64,000 bases of DNA from Dipetalonema caudispina. Its lineage: Eukaryota > Nematoda > Chromadorea > Rhabditida > Onchocercidae. Shown one piece after another: positions 26,786 to 38,639 of this stretch. The notes below the pieces were generated by a model. It did no database searches, was not told the DNA's origin, and worked only from the letters and a program-made list of their open reading frames with translations. Both the position numbers and the translations under genes were made by a program. Position 1 is the first letter of the stretch. The number at the start of each line of letters is the position of its first letter. Where the stretch lies: assembly GCA_013365325.1 (NCBI GenBank), contig JABVXV010000314.1:1-64000 (forward strand). The letters are read 5' to 3'.

Positions 26786-26969
26786 ATAATAATACATAAC
26801 AACAATAATAGAAATAAAGATAATAATATTAATAATTAAAATTAATAATAATAATGATAATAGTGATAATAATAATAGTAATAGTAATAAAAATAATAAT
26901 AATAATAATTAAAATTGATAATAATAATAGTAATAAAAATAATAATAATAATAATAATAATTAAAATTG

Positions 26970-27039
<70 letters not shown>

Positions 27040-27256
27040 TAATAATAATAGTAATAATAATAGTAGTAATAATAATAATAATAATAATAATAATGATAAT
27101 AATAATAATAATAATGATAATAATAATAGTAATAATAATAGTAATAATAATGATAATAATAATAATAGTAGTAATAATAATGATGACAGTAATAGTAATA
27201 ATAGTAATAATAATTAAAATTAATAATAATAATAATAATAATAATAGTAATAATTT
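26786..27256. repeat. (AAT)n microsatellite with GAT/AGT variants
   Basis: About 470 bases of imperfect AAT repeat; three blocks are separated by the same ATTAAAATTGATAAT-type interruption, suggesting local duplication. Confidence 0.96.
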
Positions 27257-27629
27257 TGATAAATCATTATAGTATGCTGACAATTTCTGTATATATGTTA
27301 ATATTTGATGAAGAGTCAAACTTTTCGAGTATTGCCAATCGAAGTCAAATCAACTGAAAATACACAAATAGTTACCTATCTAATATACTCATCGAGGAGG
27401 AAATAAAGAATGAATGGGTAATAAGTGAATTTTAAAATTTAATATGTATACAGATTATGAAGTACTGGAAAATATAATAGAGAAATAAGAGATGCGGGAA
27501 AGCGGGGAAGTGGAATAAAAAGGAGGATGAGGAGGTAGCAAAGAGGAGGAAGAATCGGATGAACGATCAGGAAGAGAATGTAATGATTTAATTAATTTAG
27601 TAAAGTAACAGGAAAAAGTAACAAGAATG

Positions 27630-27669
27630 AGTAGTAGTAGTAGTAGTAGTAGTAATAGTGGTAGTAATA
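27630..27669. repeat. (AGT)n microsatellite
   Basis: About ten AGT units followed by decayed copies. A nearby tract at 27784-27826 holds ACATAC/ACAGAC repeats. Confidence 0.9.
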
Positions 27670-28324
27670 ATACTGCTGATGTTTAGCTTGAAACGTTTAG
27701 TTATTGGATGATCTGTTCCTTAGACGTCCGTCTATCCTATTCAACAGATAGATATGATGATGGTACCACACTAAATACTGATAGACATACACATACATAC
27801 ACAGACATACACAGACAGACATAAATATAACAGATAACAACAGAACCGAATGATCGTTCTTCGATTGTTGTCGTCTCTTCTCCTTCCTCTATCCTATTCT
27901 TGCCATCCATTGAAGATAGGTTCCATTCTCATCATTTTCATTTCCCTTTCCAACTTCACTTTAATATGTTGTAGTACTACTATAAGATACTACCCTTCTT
28001 TTACCTGAAATTAATAAATAGGTAAATTAAGGTGGATTAAAAAGTTAAAAGTAATCAGTAAATAGTAGTAGCAATAGCATTCTCTTCTACTTCAAATGTT
28101 TTTTTGAGAATCGAGAAAATAACATCGTCTAGCAGTACCAGGTGAAGACTTTCTAGCTTTTTACTTGCCAGCTAATATGAGGATAGGGAGAGAGAGAGAG
28201 AAAAAAAAAAAGGAAAGAAGAATGAGGAAATTATAAAGGAGAGAAAAGGAAACTTGATCATTTACACATAAAACGATTAAAAGTGTTAAAAAGGGAGAAG
28301 AGAATATCTGAAAGGAAAAGATGG

Positions 28325-28328
<4 letters not shown>

Positions 28329-28359
<31 letters not shown>
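28329..28359. repeat. (GA)n microsatellite
   Basis: GA run of about 30 bases; a smaller GA/A-rich tract lies at 28185-28212. Confidence 0.92.
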
Positions 28360-28364
<5 letters not shown>

Positions 28365-30761
28365 AAAGAGAGGAAGAATAATGTGTGGTACTAAACGAAA
28401 TAGATGGAGCCACCTTTTCCCTTCTCGTCCTTTCTTCTCAAAGAGGATGAAAAATTTTTCTGTGCTTCTCAGTCTAATACTATTCCACTTATTTCAAATT
28501 TTGATTAAATTGAAATTTCACTTTTAATTTTTTCATATCAACTATTGTTCAATTTTTCAAAAATTACATTTATTTTCTTATCTTAATATACTTTACGTGA
28601 GAAATTTTCACGTAAAGTAAAAGTAATAAATGATACGTGTATGCTATGCTAAAGAAAAAAAAAAAAAAGGAAATAAATATTTCATACAATATACTTAAAA
28701 TACGTGTATAGAATACTTATACAAAAAAGGAACTTATATAAAATATCCATTAAAAAAAAATATATATGTAAAAGATATGAAAGAAAAAAAAACTTTTATT
28801 TCAAACAATGTACGTCAAATATCACGTCAAGTATATTTAATGTTACAATTTTAATCTTAACTAATACAAAGGAAATAATTTTTTGAATAATGAGTGAAAG
28901 AGAAGAAGTAAAATTAAGAAAGGAAAATTCCACTTGAAATTATTAATTAAAAATGTGGAATTATTAATTGTATCACACACATATAATAATAATAAATTAA
29001 GGAAATTTTTACTTAAAAAACAGATAGTAAAGAGGGATGATATCATACATATAAATTTCTATAAAAAAAAAGAAATTTTCACTTAATATCAGAAAATAAA
29101 ATTAAAAAAAAAAAGAAATGGCATAATATAAAATTAGTAATTGTTATAAAAAGTGAAATTCCTCTATAAATCAATACTTAATTTATTTGCTATTTCACAT
29201 GATTCAATTCAATTCTATTACAGTTCCCATCTTTTTTTTTTTTTTTCTCTCAAACATCACTTAGTGAAAAATCCTTCCGAGAATTCCTAACATTCCGTAA
29301 AGTTTGCTTAAAATTAATAGCTAATAGAAATTTTGTCATGCATTTGAGAAAATTTTTATTTTTTATTTTTTGATACATTTTACCGGAAATTAACTTTTTG
29401 ATATTATAGCATTAAAAAAAAAAAAAAAAAAAAAAAGCTTTTTCTTTCTCTCATCGTTTCTCTTTTTTTCCTCTGTTTTATTTTGATCTAATTTTATTTC
29501 CAATTATATTTATCCTTACTTTTTTTTAGTTTACTTTTGTTTGTCTTTACTTCTTTTTTTTTTCTCCTCTTCAATTGAATATATAAATATATATGTTTTT
29601 TTTTTTTTTTTTTTTAAATTGCAACTTAAATGATTCCTTCAAATCGTTTAATTTTTTTTTCCCTTTCTTTCATCGTTAACAACTTTCTCGTTTAGCTTTG
29701 TATTTCACAATTAAAAGAAATGTAAGTAATCTATTAATTCAGTTCAAAAAATACTATTAACATTTCATAATTTTTTCAACTATTTAAAATTAAAGTTTAA
29801 AAAAAATTTTAAACTTCAAAAAAAAAAATCAAGAACTTCTTGCAATTGTACTCGTTAAATTTATCAATTTATTTGCCTAACAGCTAAACCATTAATGATT
29901 AGATGACAAGGTAAAGAATGAGATAGATTTAGAATGGTAGTTCAGCTTTTAATCAATCGTAATTAAACACAAACAATCGATACCACAAAATTTCCATATT
30001 AATTATTTATTATACAATTTATACAGTGTTTAGAAATTATCTTCATCTATTTTACCTATAATATGTCAATTTGAAAATTGATCAAGTTAAAAGAAATAAA
30101 TTAAATGAAATTGAAATGAAAATTAATTTGTAGATTTCCGCGAAATACTTCATCACATCACATTTCATACAAAGGCATTTATCGTACTTTGGGCAACAAA
30201 TGCTCTGATTTATCAGAATTCTTTTGCATGTAGAGATAAATCAGAGATGGAACATAAAATTAGCAATTAATTTTGATCATTTCATTGATTGGAAGGGAAA
30301 TTCATATTGTCAAAAATTTAAATTGAAACTTAAAACTTTTAAAATAACTATCTTTAAATGGTATATCTAAAAATGCATAATATTATTTAACTTGTTGAAT
30401 AGATTTGTTAGTAATGGTTTAAGTAATGATTTATAATTTATTCAAGTATTGATATTTTAAATTTATCGAATAGATTATCTTTGTTAGCAATAGTTAACGA
30501 ATTCATTAGCGTCCTTGAAGGGAGTAGCTATTAGATGTAATATCTAAAGTAATGATACCATTATTTATTTTAATTATCTGTCTAGCTATCAGTGATTATT
30601 TATTTAATTAAATACATAAGGAAATTTTATTTTCACAAAAAAAGAAAATTAAATTTGCATATTCCAAAGAAACTTTATGCGAAATCTGAACATCTTTTGC
30701 TTGTGCATCATTTTCCTAATATTTCAAAAGAAAATGGCTGACACCAAATATCGCTGGGCAA

Positions 30762-31244
30762 AGGTCAACTGAGGTCAAACATCAGCAAGCTAACGAGTAC
30801 CAAAGGTCATGAGTAAGAAGTCGCTCTGAATCATTCATTTGCAATTAACGAACGTCACTAAGGGAGTGACCAACGGAGAAGGTCATTGTTGTTCCTTGCT
30901 ATCTCTCTACCACACTTCCGAATACCTAATTCTACAAATAGCATAAAATTTTTACTTACATCTTTTCTCTTCCTTCCCGATAATCTCAGAACAATGAAAT
31001 AACAAATATTATTAACTTTAATTATCACCAACTTTCATTTATTACATTTTTAAATTATACCATATGAAATCGATGGCAAAATTTTCAAAATTTTGAAACT
31101 TTTCTCATACTCATATAATATAGGACAATTGTTGTATTAGAAGAATACCTATCAAACTTGATTATACTTTCAAATGCACAACTAATAGATTCTCAAAAGG
31201 TCAAGTAAGGTCAACATCATTAAGCCAACAAGGACCAAAGGTCA
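30762..31244 (+). promoter_or_regulatory. Candidate nuclear-receptor element cluster (two DR4)
   Basis: Exact AGGTCA half-sites at 30762-30767 and 30772-30777 (4-base spacer, DR4), 30804-30809, 30880-30885, 31198-31203 and 31208-31213 (again a 4-base spacer), and 31239-31244. DR4 is a classical arrangement for heterodimeric nuclear receptors. It lies in a gene-free region 3.6-4.1 kb upstream of the K+ channel model. The sites are seen directly; a regulatory role is inferred. Confidence 0.45.
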
Positions 31245-33621
31245 ACGAATAAAGAGATGATCAGACAAGCAAATTATTAATGAATACATTCAACAAATTT
31301 CTCAAGCAAAAGTATCCGGTTTTCGATGCTTTTTTTCAGGTAAAAACGATTGCCTAATCGTCTTCTCTTGGTTTTTTTCTCTTTTTTTTTGTTAATTTTT
31401 GATTTCTCTTTCTTAACTTTAAGTGATCCAAAATTGAAAATTATTGTTCTTATCTATAATAACTTCTAAATTTCTTTACATCCGAAAATGGTCAATTAAT
31501 TAATTCGTCCATAGATCGAATAAAATTTTTGAAGTGATAAGAAAAAATTGAGCTAATCTGTTACTTCAATATTATTATCAGTAGTGTAAATATATTATTG
31601 TGTATACTTTTTGTTTGATTCCATTTAACTCAAAAATATTTTTCTCATTTTGAAATATACGTTTTGTTTCAACCAAATAAATAAAAATTATTTAAAAAAG
31701 AATAAAGAGAAAGGGAAAAAAAAAAGAGTAATATGTGATCCATGTATAAATAAATTTGTGTTATATGCTTTAACTCCTATCGTCTTTGACGTAATTTGCG
31801 CAGAAAAAAAAAAGAAAAGAGGAAAAGTGTAATATATGAAAAAATAAACTTAAAAATAGACGAGTAAAGGGCCGTAAAATAACCGATGATGGGCTGCGAA
31901 AATCGATTCCGGGAATAGTACTGTGGAAAATAAATGTACGAAAGGAATGAAGTAGTTTTTTTTTTTTTTCAAATTTCAAGTATCGCTCAAACAACCTGAC
32001 ATATTACTATTGAGGATCTGTCTGTAACTGATGGATAGATTGGTTTGACAAAGCAATTTGACAGAATGGGTACATGAATAAATCGCTTTCAGGATACGGT
32101 CGTAACGATTGTATATCTTTTTTTCTTTCTACCAAAATCAGGTCGAGCTGTCCAATATCATCCATATAACCATGGGAACCACGAATCTGCTGAAACTACA
32201 GCACTAAAATAGCAATTTAGACTGGATGTGAAAAGGTTAATTGCAACATATTTATGGAAAAAAAAAATGGATTATGGAATATCTTAGACTGGAGAGTTTT
32301 GATTATTTGTATGTCGGAAAAAAGAGAAAGGTAGAGATATTCCGGACAAGAAATATTTGTTTGTATTCTCAGGTAGTAATTATAGTAGGTTCAGTTTATC
32401 AACAAAATTTTGCAATTCTTATCAATCTTTGTCCTCTCTTTACATTAAGCATTCTCTGCATTTGTTAGTCAACTGTCATACATTACTAATAAAGTAAGGT
32501 CTTAACATTTTCTTTTGTAAAATTTTACTAATTTTTTCTTCACTCGCAATCTTTTCCATCCCAAATAAACTATTTTTAAATTTAAGCGTTCTCTGGTTCC
32601 TCTCAATTCTTAAGAGTTTTATCGAATATAAGTTTAAAAATTTTGTATTTTCTTTTTTCTTTGAAAATACTTCTAAATCTGAAATTCAAAATTTTCTCGA
32701 AACCAATTTTAAATTCCCAGCACTGATCCATGTACTGTTATAATTAATGACCTGAACTTGACCTTTGGATGAATCTAAATGTCAACATTTGGAAAATTTG
32801 ATAACGCGAATATTGCAGTGACAGTTTTAGAACAGTTAGTATACCATAAGAAGAATGCTGCTACCGCATGTTTCATTTTTAACCTCTTAATAATCACAAA
32901 GAAGTTTTTGCAAGCTTTGACCTTAATATTTTATTGCACTTAACCTTTATCAATGATGACCGCTAAGTAGCAAGTTGTAATATAATGAAATAATAATGGA
33001 TTCCAAAAGTTATAAGTAGTCTAAGAGCGAAAAATGCCATACAAGGAAGCGGCCAAGACTAGGCCATCAGAATTACGGAAATAATTAATTGACAGAAAAG
33101 ACGTTTAAATTCGATAATAATTACTGGAAGACGTAGCTTATAACGAATAACAGAATATTTTTTCATGAACTTCATTACAAAGTTAATTACGTTAATTTCA
33201 CTCCTTTCCTTTGTTGAATTTCAAAAGTTATTCGAATAACTGGTTCTGTATAACACGTAAGTATTATTTCAGGTTGTTAAGTATAACAGATATGTATGTA
33301 ATAAATTGAGTAGTTTTCTTTTTTTTTTTTTCAGAATTTTAAATCAAATGAAAGTGGCTGTTTCAGATTAATACTATTTCATTCCTTGCTGAAATATTAT
33401 TGTTAAATGGTTAGGCAATGATTTAAATGCTAAATTTTAATTACATTTCAAATCAAAATACAACACTTTTTTTTTCATTTTAATTTCATGTGACCATAAC
33501 GCATCCTTTTTGATATTAAATTAATCGAATTTATAAGTTTCAATTTGTTTATAATAATTTTTATTTATTAATGAATTTTTTAGATAAGAGTAATACATTC
33601 AAGAATAATACTTTGATTATG

Positions 33622-33651
<30 letters not shown>
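33622..33651. repeat. Poly-A tract
   Basis: About 30 A residues. Similar T or A runs of about 20 or more occur at 29413-29437, 29598-29615 and 33919-33935. No target-site duplication or retroelement body was seen beside them. Confidence 0.9.
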
Positions 33652-33653
<2 letters not shown>

Positions 33654-34845
33654 AAAAGGGATAATAGTACCAGAAATGTGCAGTTTTATTAATCACTTCA
33701 AAATTGTAATTAATATTTGAAAGAAAATTGATAATCTATCGATGAATCAATTAGTCTTCTCAACTCTTACCATTCTATTTTTGCGTTCGTTTTTTCCTCA
33801 TTTGAAAACTTTCATCAATTCAACAATGGCAACATTTGTGGAGATAATATTAACGATTTATGTGAAGATAGCTGAGTTTCTTTAAAATATTTTCATTTTC
33901 TATGTTATGTTCATTCGTTTTTTTTTTTTTTTTTTCTGCATACGTAATTGATTTTTATTAATTATATAATTAGTATAAGTATTACCTTTTCCGAATAAGT
34001 CCATAATTTCAAGCATATAATCAATTCATTTTAATCCATTTATTGATTCAAATATCATTGTACTGATATTGAATTACTAATTACTTCCTAAGCTTGAACC
34101 TGACGAAACTATACTAACATGAATTAGTAAAACCAGAGAATTATTGAATTTGTAACAAATGAAATTATTTTACTCGAGAATCAATATAGTTATGCAAGAA
34201 GAAATCAAATTATCATTATAGCAATGTACTGAATTTGTCATAAAAGTTTCGAAATTCTGATAAATAGCATCTTTCACAGCCAGTGGTAATGATGTGATTG
34301 ATGATAATAATATGTTAATGATGATAATAATACTAATATTAATAATGATTATAGCAATAATACTGGTAATATCAATAATAATGAGAATAATAACAGCAAT
34401 TTACAACAGCAATTATAAGTGAAATAATAGCAGTAGTAAAAATAACAATTAATTCAGGAATTAAAAATTGAGAAAAAAAATAAAAATTAAAAGATATGAT
34501 ATAAAGAGAAAAAATTCAATATGCACAATTATCAAATAGTAACAAAATTTTTTTAAATTTCAGGTAAAAAAAGTGAAAAAAAAAGCATATCGCATTTATT
34601 TGAATTTGAATTTTCGTAAAAATATATTTATTTCTTGTTTTTTTTTTCCTTTTTTTCTTTTGTATGCATCCTTTTCTTCTCTTTCTTTTCATTTTTACTG
34701 ATTGTTTATCGGAATAATATTTATTACATATGAAGGAAACGAAAATAATAATAATCATAGCAGTAGGAGGATATATACTGAAACCGGTATCAGTTGGAAA
34801 ACTTCTCAATGTTTGATTGCGGTATATTTGCAGAAAAAGAGAGTA

Positions 34846-37800
34846 ATGAAGAATAGGCAGAAGACGAAGGCGAAGAGGAAAAAGAAAAAGGTAAATGTTA
34901 TCGACAATGATTTATTTCTTTTTTTATCTTTAAAAAAAAAAAAAAGAATTATTTCCGACATTTCGCTATTATATTGTTATCATCATCCCATTTTTCACGT
35001 ATCATCATTATCATTATCATTATCAACAATATCATCATCAGTGTCATCATCATCATCATCATCACAACCACAACAGAACAAAACCAAAATACCTTCAATC
35101 ACCATCACTACCACCACCATCATTACCACCAACGTCACCACCACCATCATCATCATCACCATTACTACTATCATCAGCACAACCAACACCAACATCATTT
35201 ATGATGAATACCACCTATGTTTGCTAGTCAATCAGTCGTATATACTTTTCTTTTGTTTTTCTTTTCCACCTTTTCCCTTTTTTTTTTTCTCGAATGAACT
35301 TAATTTTTTAATTACTGATTCGATTATTTAATTCTTTCATCACTTGTGAAATTAATTATGCAAATTTGCAAACTATTATTTCATAGTTTAAAACACTGTA
35401 AAAGATAAAGAAGAAAATGGAAACCCTAATAAGAGCAATAATATCGATGATATTATTTTGCTGATTAATGGATAGAAATGCAACAAATTGATTATTGTAT
35501 TTTTCATTTTTATTAATTAGCGAAATTATGAAAGGAGCGAATGATGGGATTTTTTTAGGAAGCCTTACAATCTATCAACTTCTACTTAATATAATTTTTA
35601 TCATTCCCTTTCTATTTTGTTAGTTTCAGAATCGATTACGACAAAAAATTTGTTGCAAATGGTTGAATATTGTGAAAAAATCCATCAGTTCGAACGAAAT
35701 TCTTCAATTACTTTTAGTAAAGCATTCATCATTCCAGCAATTCAAGTCGATTTTTCCGAAGAAATTGAAACTAAAAATCGAATTTACTGATACAAGAAAT
35801 CGATATTGCATAAGGGATGGTTAAGAATTCATCTCGATAACTTCAGATTTATCATCAGAAATGCAAAAACACTGTTTAACATCAAATTTGCCAGAATGTA
35901 TCTACAATTCCGATATACTCCAGTTTCCAGCAACCAACGATGAAACTGGTTTTCACAATACTGACACACCAGAAGTTTCAACGGAATTACTAAATCCAGT
36001 TACAACATCAACCATTTCAAACAAATCCTCGAATAATTCGCTTGTTCCTGTAAAATTCGAGGCATAATTCATTTCTAATTTTAAACTTAATTTCCGATAC
36101 ATATAATAAAAAGTTAGGAAAGTTCATCAATCTCAAAATTTTTGATCATGCATATATTAATTAATATTTTGTAAATAATTATAATATGTGCAATTTTAAT
36201 TAATTTTTGAAAAATGCATTTTGGTTTAGTATAAGAGAAAAAAAGCAATAATAATTTGATGAAAATTAGAATTGGTATGAGAAAAAATAAATTTATGATA
36301 AAAATAAAAAGTTTTTTGAAATTAAAAATTTATTCGTAATTTGCTTTAGCTTAGTTTCGATTGTAACGATGAAGCAATCGATAGGAATAACCTCTTGTAC
36401 AGTGATTACTTTCAAGAAGAACTGGAAGAATCATTTAATCCGTACGACTTACTGATGCGAATACATTTCCCGCTGAAGAAAAGTCGAGCATTATCACAAT
36501 TGGAAAAATTTAAAAATTATTGGGAAAATTATTCATTTTATGCAATATGGCGTAAAAAATTCATTGAAGATCATAGCTGTCAAGAGCAAGATTTATGGAA
36601 AGAGGTTTGTTAAATGTTTGAAAATTTAAAAGTTTTAGAAAGAATTAGAAAGGTTTGAGTTTAAATTTCAACTTTTTCCACTATATATTGCAAATTTAGC
36701 AATTATCTAAAGTTCTTTGAATATAAATTACCAGTTGATTAGTTATTAATTTTACCTCCACTTAGCTGAGCAATTATTTTTTAGAGATAATAAGTATTAA
36801 TTATCCTTTTTGCTTCCTAAACTGATTGTTATTGTGACCATGAAGTTTAACATAATTTAAGATGACTTATCGATTTAATTTATCGATTTAACTTCATTTT
36901 GCTACTTGGTATGATGTTTAAAAGATCATCTTAAATTATCACTGGTCAACTAATTATAGATCGATCGACTGATTGAAAATTTCTTCTAGAATAAATCGAT
37001 CAAATTTGCATTTCAATATTACTGTATATTTTTGCGCTAAATTTCTACAATATTTTCGTATTCACGCCTGATATATTTGCATCTTTTATATGTATGATAG
37101 TCTCAATATCTTAGAGATTATCAATTAAAAAGAAATTCTATTATAATAATTAATATCTTATAAGAAGTTTTTTTAAGGAAGACAATTTGATATGTAATTG
37201 AAATGTCTAAATTACATATTCTCCTATTTTTCGCATCCGTGGCATATTTGTTCTGTTACGTTCATCTCAATATTATTCCGTGACACGTGACTTTTTCTGT
37301 CCACGTTTTGCAACAATTAGCTTAATTCCACTTGCTAAAAATAACCTTCCATTAAATATTGTCATCATTTCTATTAATAATTAATTGCAAACAGTATTGT
37401 GGTGAATTTTTTAGATCAATTTTTTTAAACATTTAACAGGATGAAAAAAAAAAAAACCTCAAAAGACAAAATAACAAAGTAAAGAATTATTAAAAAATGA
37501 AATATAAACATTTTCAAAGATTTTGGTTAATTAAATTTGTCAAAAAATTGTGCAATTTCCGAACTATTTTAGTTTCTTTCACAATATTAAACAACAAAAT
37601 AAATAAGTATCAAAAAATAAAATATAAGCATTTTCGAACATTTTGACTAATTAAATTTCTCAAAAGATTAATGCAATCATCAAATTATTTTAATTAATCT
37701 CATAATATTAACAAAGTTAAGCATTATTTTTATAATCTTATCAATCACACTTATTATTTTGAAATGCGTTAAAAAAGGAAATAAAATTGCATCATTTTTT

Positions 37801-38606
37801 TTGTTTGGTTACTTTAAATTTTTATTTACAATATTCTAAGGAATAGATAATTTCAATGATTACTTTTCATTTTCACCTCCTTCTATAAATTAACAAAATT
37901 AGCGTATCTATTGTAAAAAAAAAAAGGAATAAGAAAGAATGGAAGCAAAGTGATATGATGGTTATGGGAAATTCCCTATACAAACTCCGGGGTGAAAAGG
38001 GCGGGGGAGGAGAGAAAGAGATTGAAGAAAATGCGATCAGGAAATGATAACTATCAATGTTTTAATATAAGAATAATTGATGATAATAAATCGTATATGA
38101 ATGAATAATTTAAAAAGAAAATAAACAAAAAAAAAAAAACAGAAAATAAGATAAATTAATAAAATACGAAACATTTTTATCAATAATTGTACAATAATTT
38201 GGTAAATTTTTTGATATTTTAATTTAATCTTAATTTTTGTTATCTTTTTGACTTCTTAAAAATTTTTTGTTTAAATTATTCCTTAATATAATTTGATATA
38301 ATTCACATTTTTTCAAAATCATTTCTAGTTTGCTACACAATTATGAAACTTTCATGCTAAAAAATTAATTCAATATCAGTTAGTACAAAAATGGATTATC
38401 GTAATTTTCATTTCATCGACAGTTTTTGCTTAATATTTAACTATGATTAAATCAAATCCATTATTTAAATTAATGCTTATCAAATATTATCATCTATCCA
38501 TTCATCTTTAACCAATGACTGATTTTAACTCTTCTTTTATGATGAACCACTGTTGTTATCATTTAAAATTAATTAGCAGTTGATATTAATTTAATTATTC
38601 CTTCTG

Positions 38607-38639
<33 letters not shown>

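Larger units (their letters stand above)
24605..34845. other. 10-kb microsatellite-rich gap
   Basis: No protein gene could be supported on either strand. It holds CA, TATG/GT, AAT, AGT and GA microsatellites, a degenerate 32-33-bp repeat (25401-25563), a perfect 12-bp inverted repeat (28589-28619), many poly-A/poly-T tracts, and clusters of AGGTCA half-sites (30762-32923). Long open frames at 26909-27319 simply translate the AAT repeat. The 5' part flanks the FLYWCH start; the 3' part precedes the K+ channel. Confidence 0.55.

Noticed and set aside
26909..27319. Long open frames of Asn or Ile repeats on both strands
   Set aside because: Pure translation of the AAT microsatellite.
34974..35331. 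Ser/Ile/His-rich open frames
   Set aside because: Low-complexity ATC/ACC tract in an intron; the proteins have no domain character.
35630..36067. Possible GPCR C-terminal tail (NRLRQKICCKW resembles a helix-8 segment)
   Set aside because: No upstream seven-helix exons exist in 6 kb, and a phase-0 donor at 36050 joins it in frame to the K+ channel exons.
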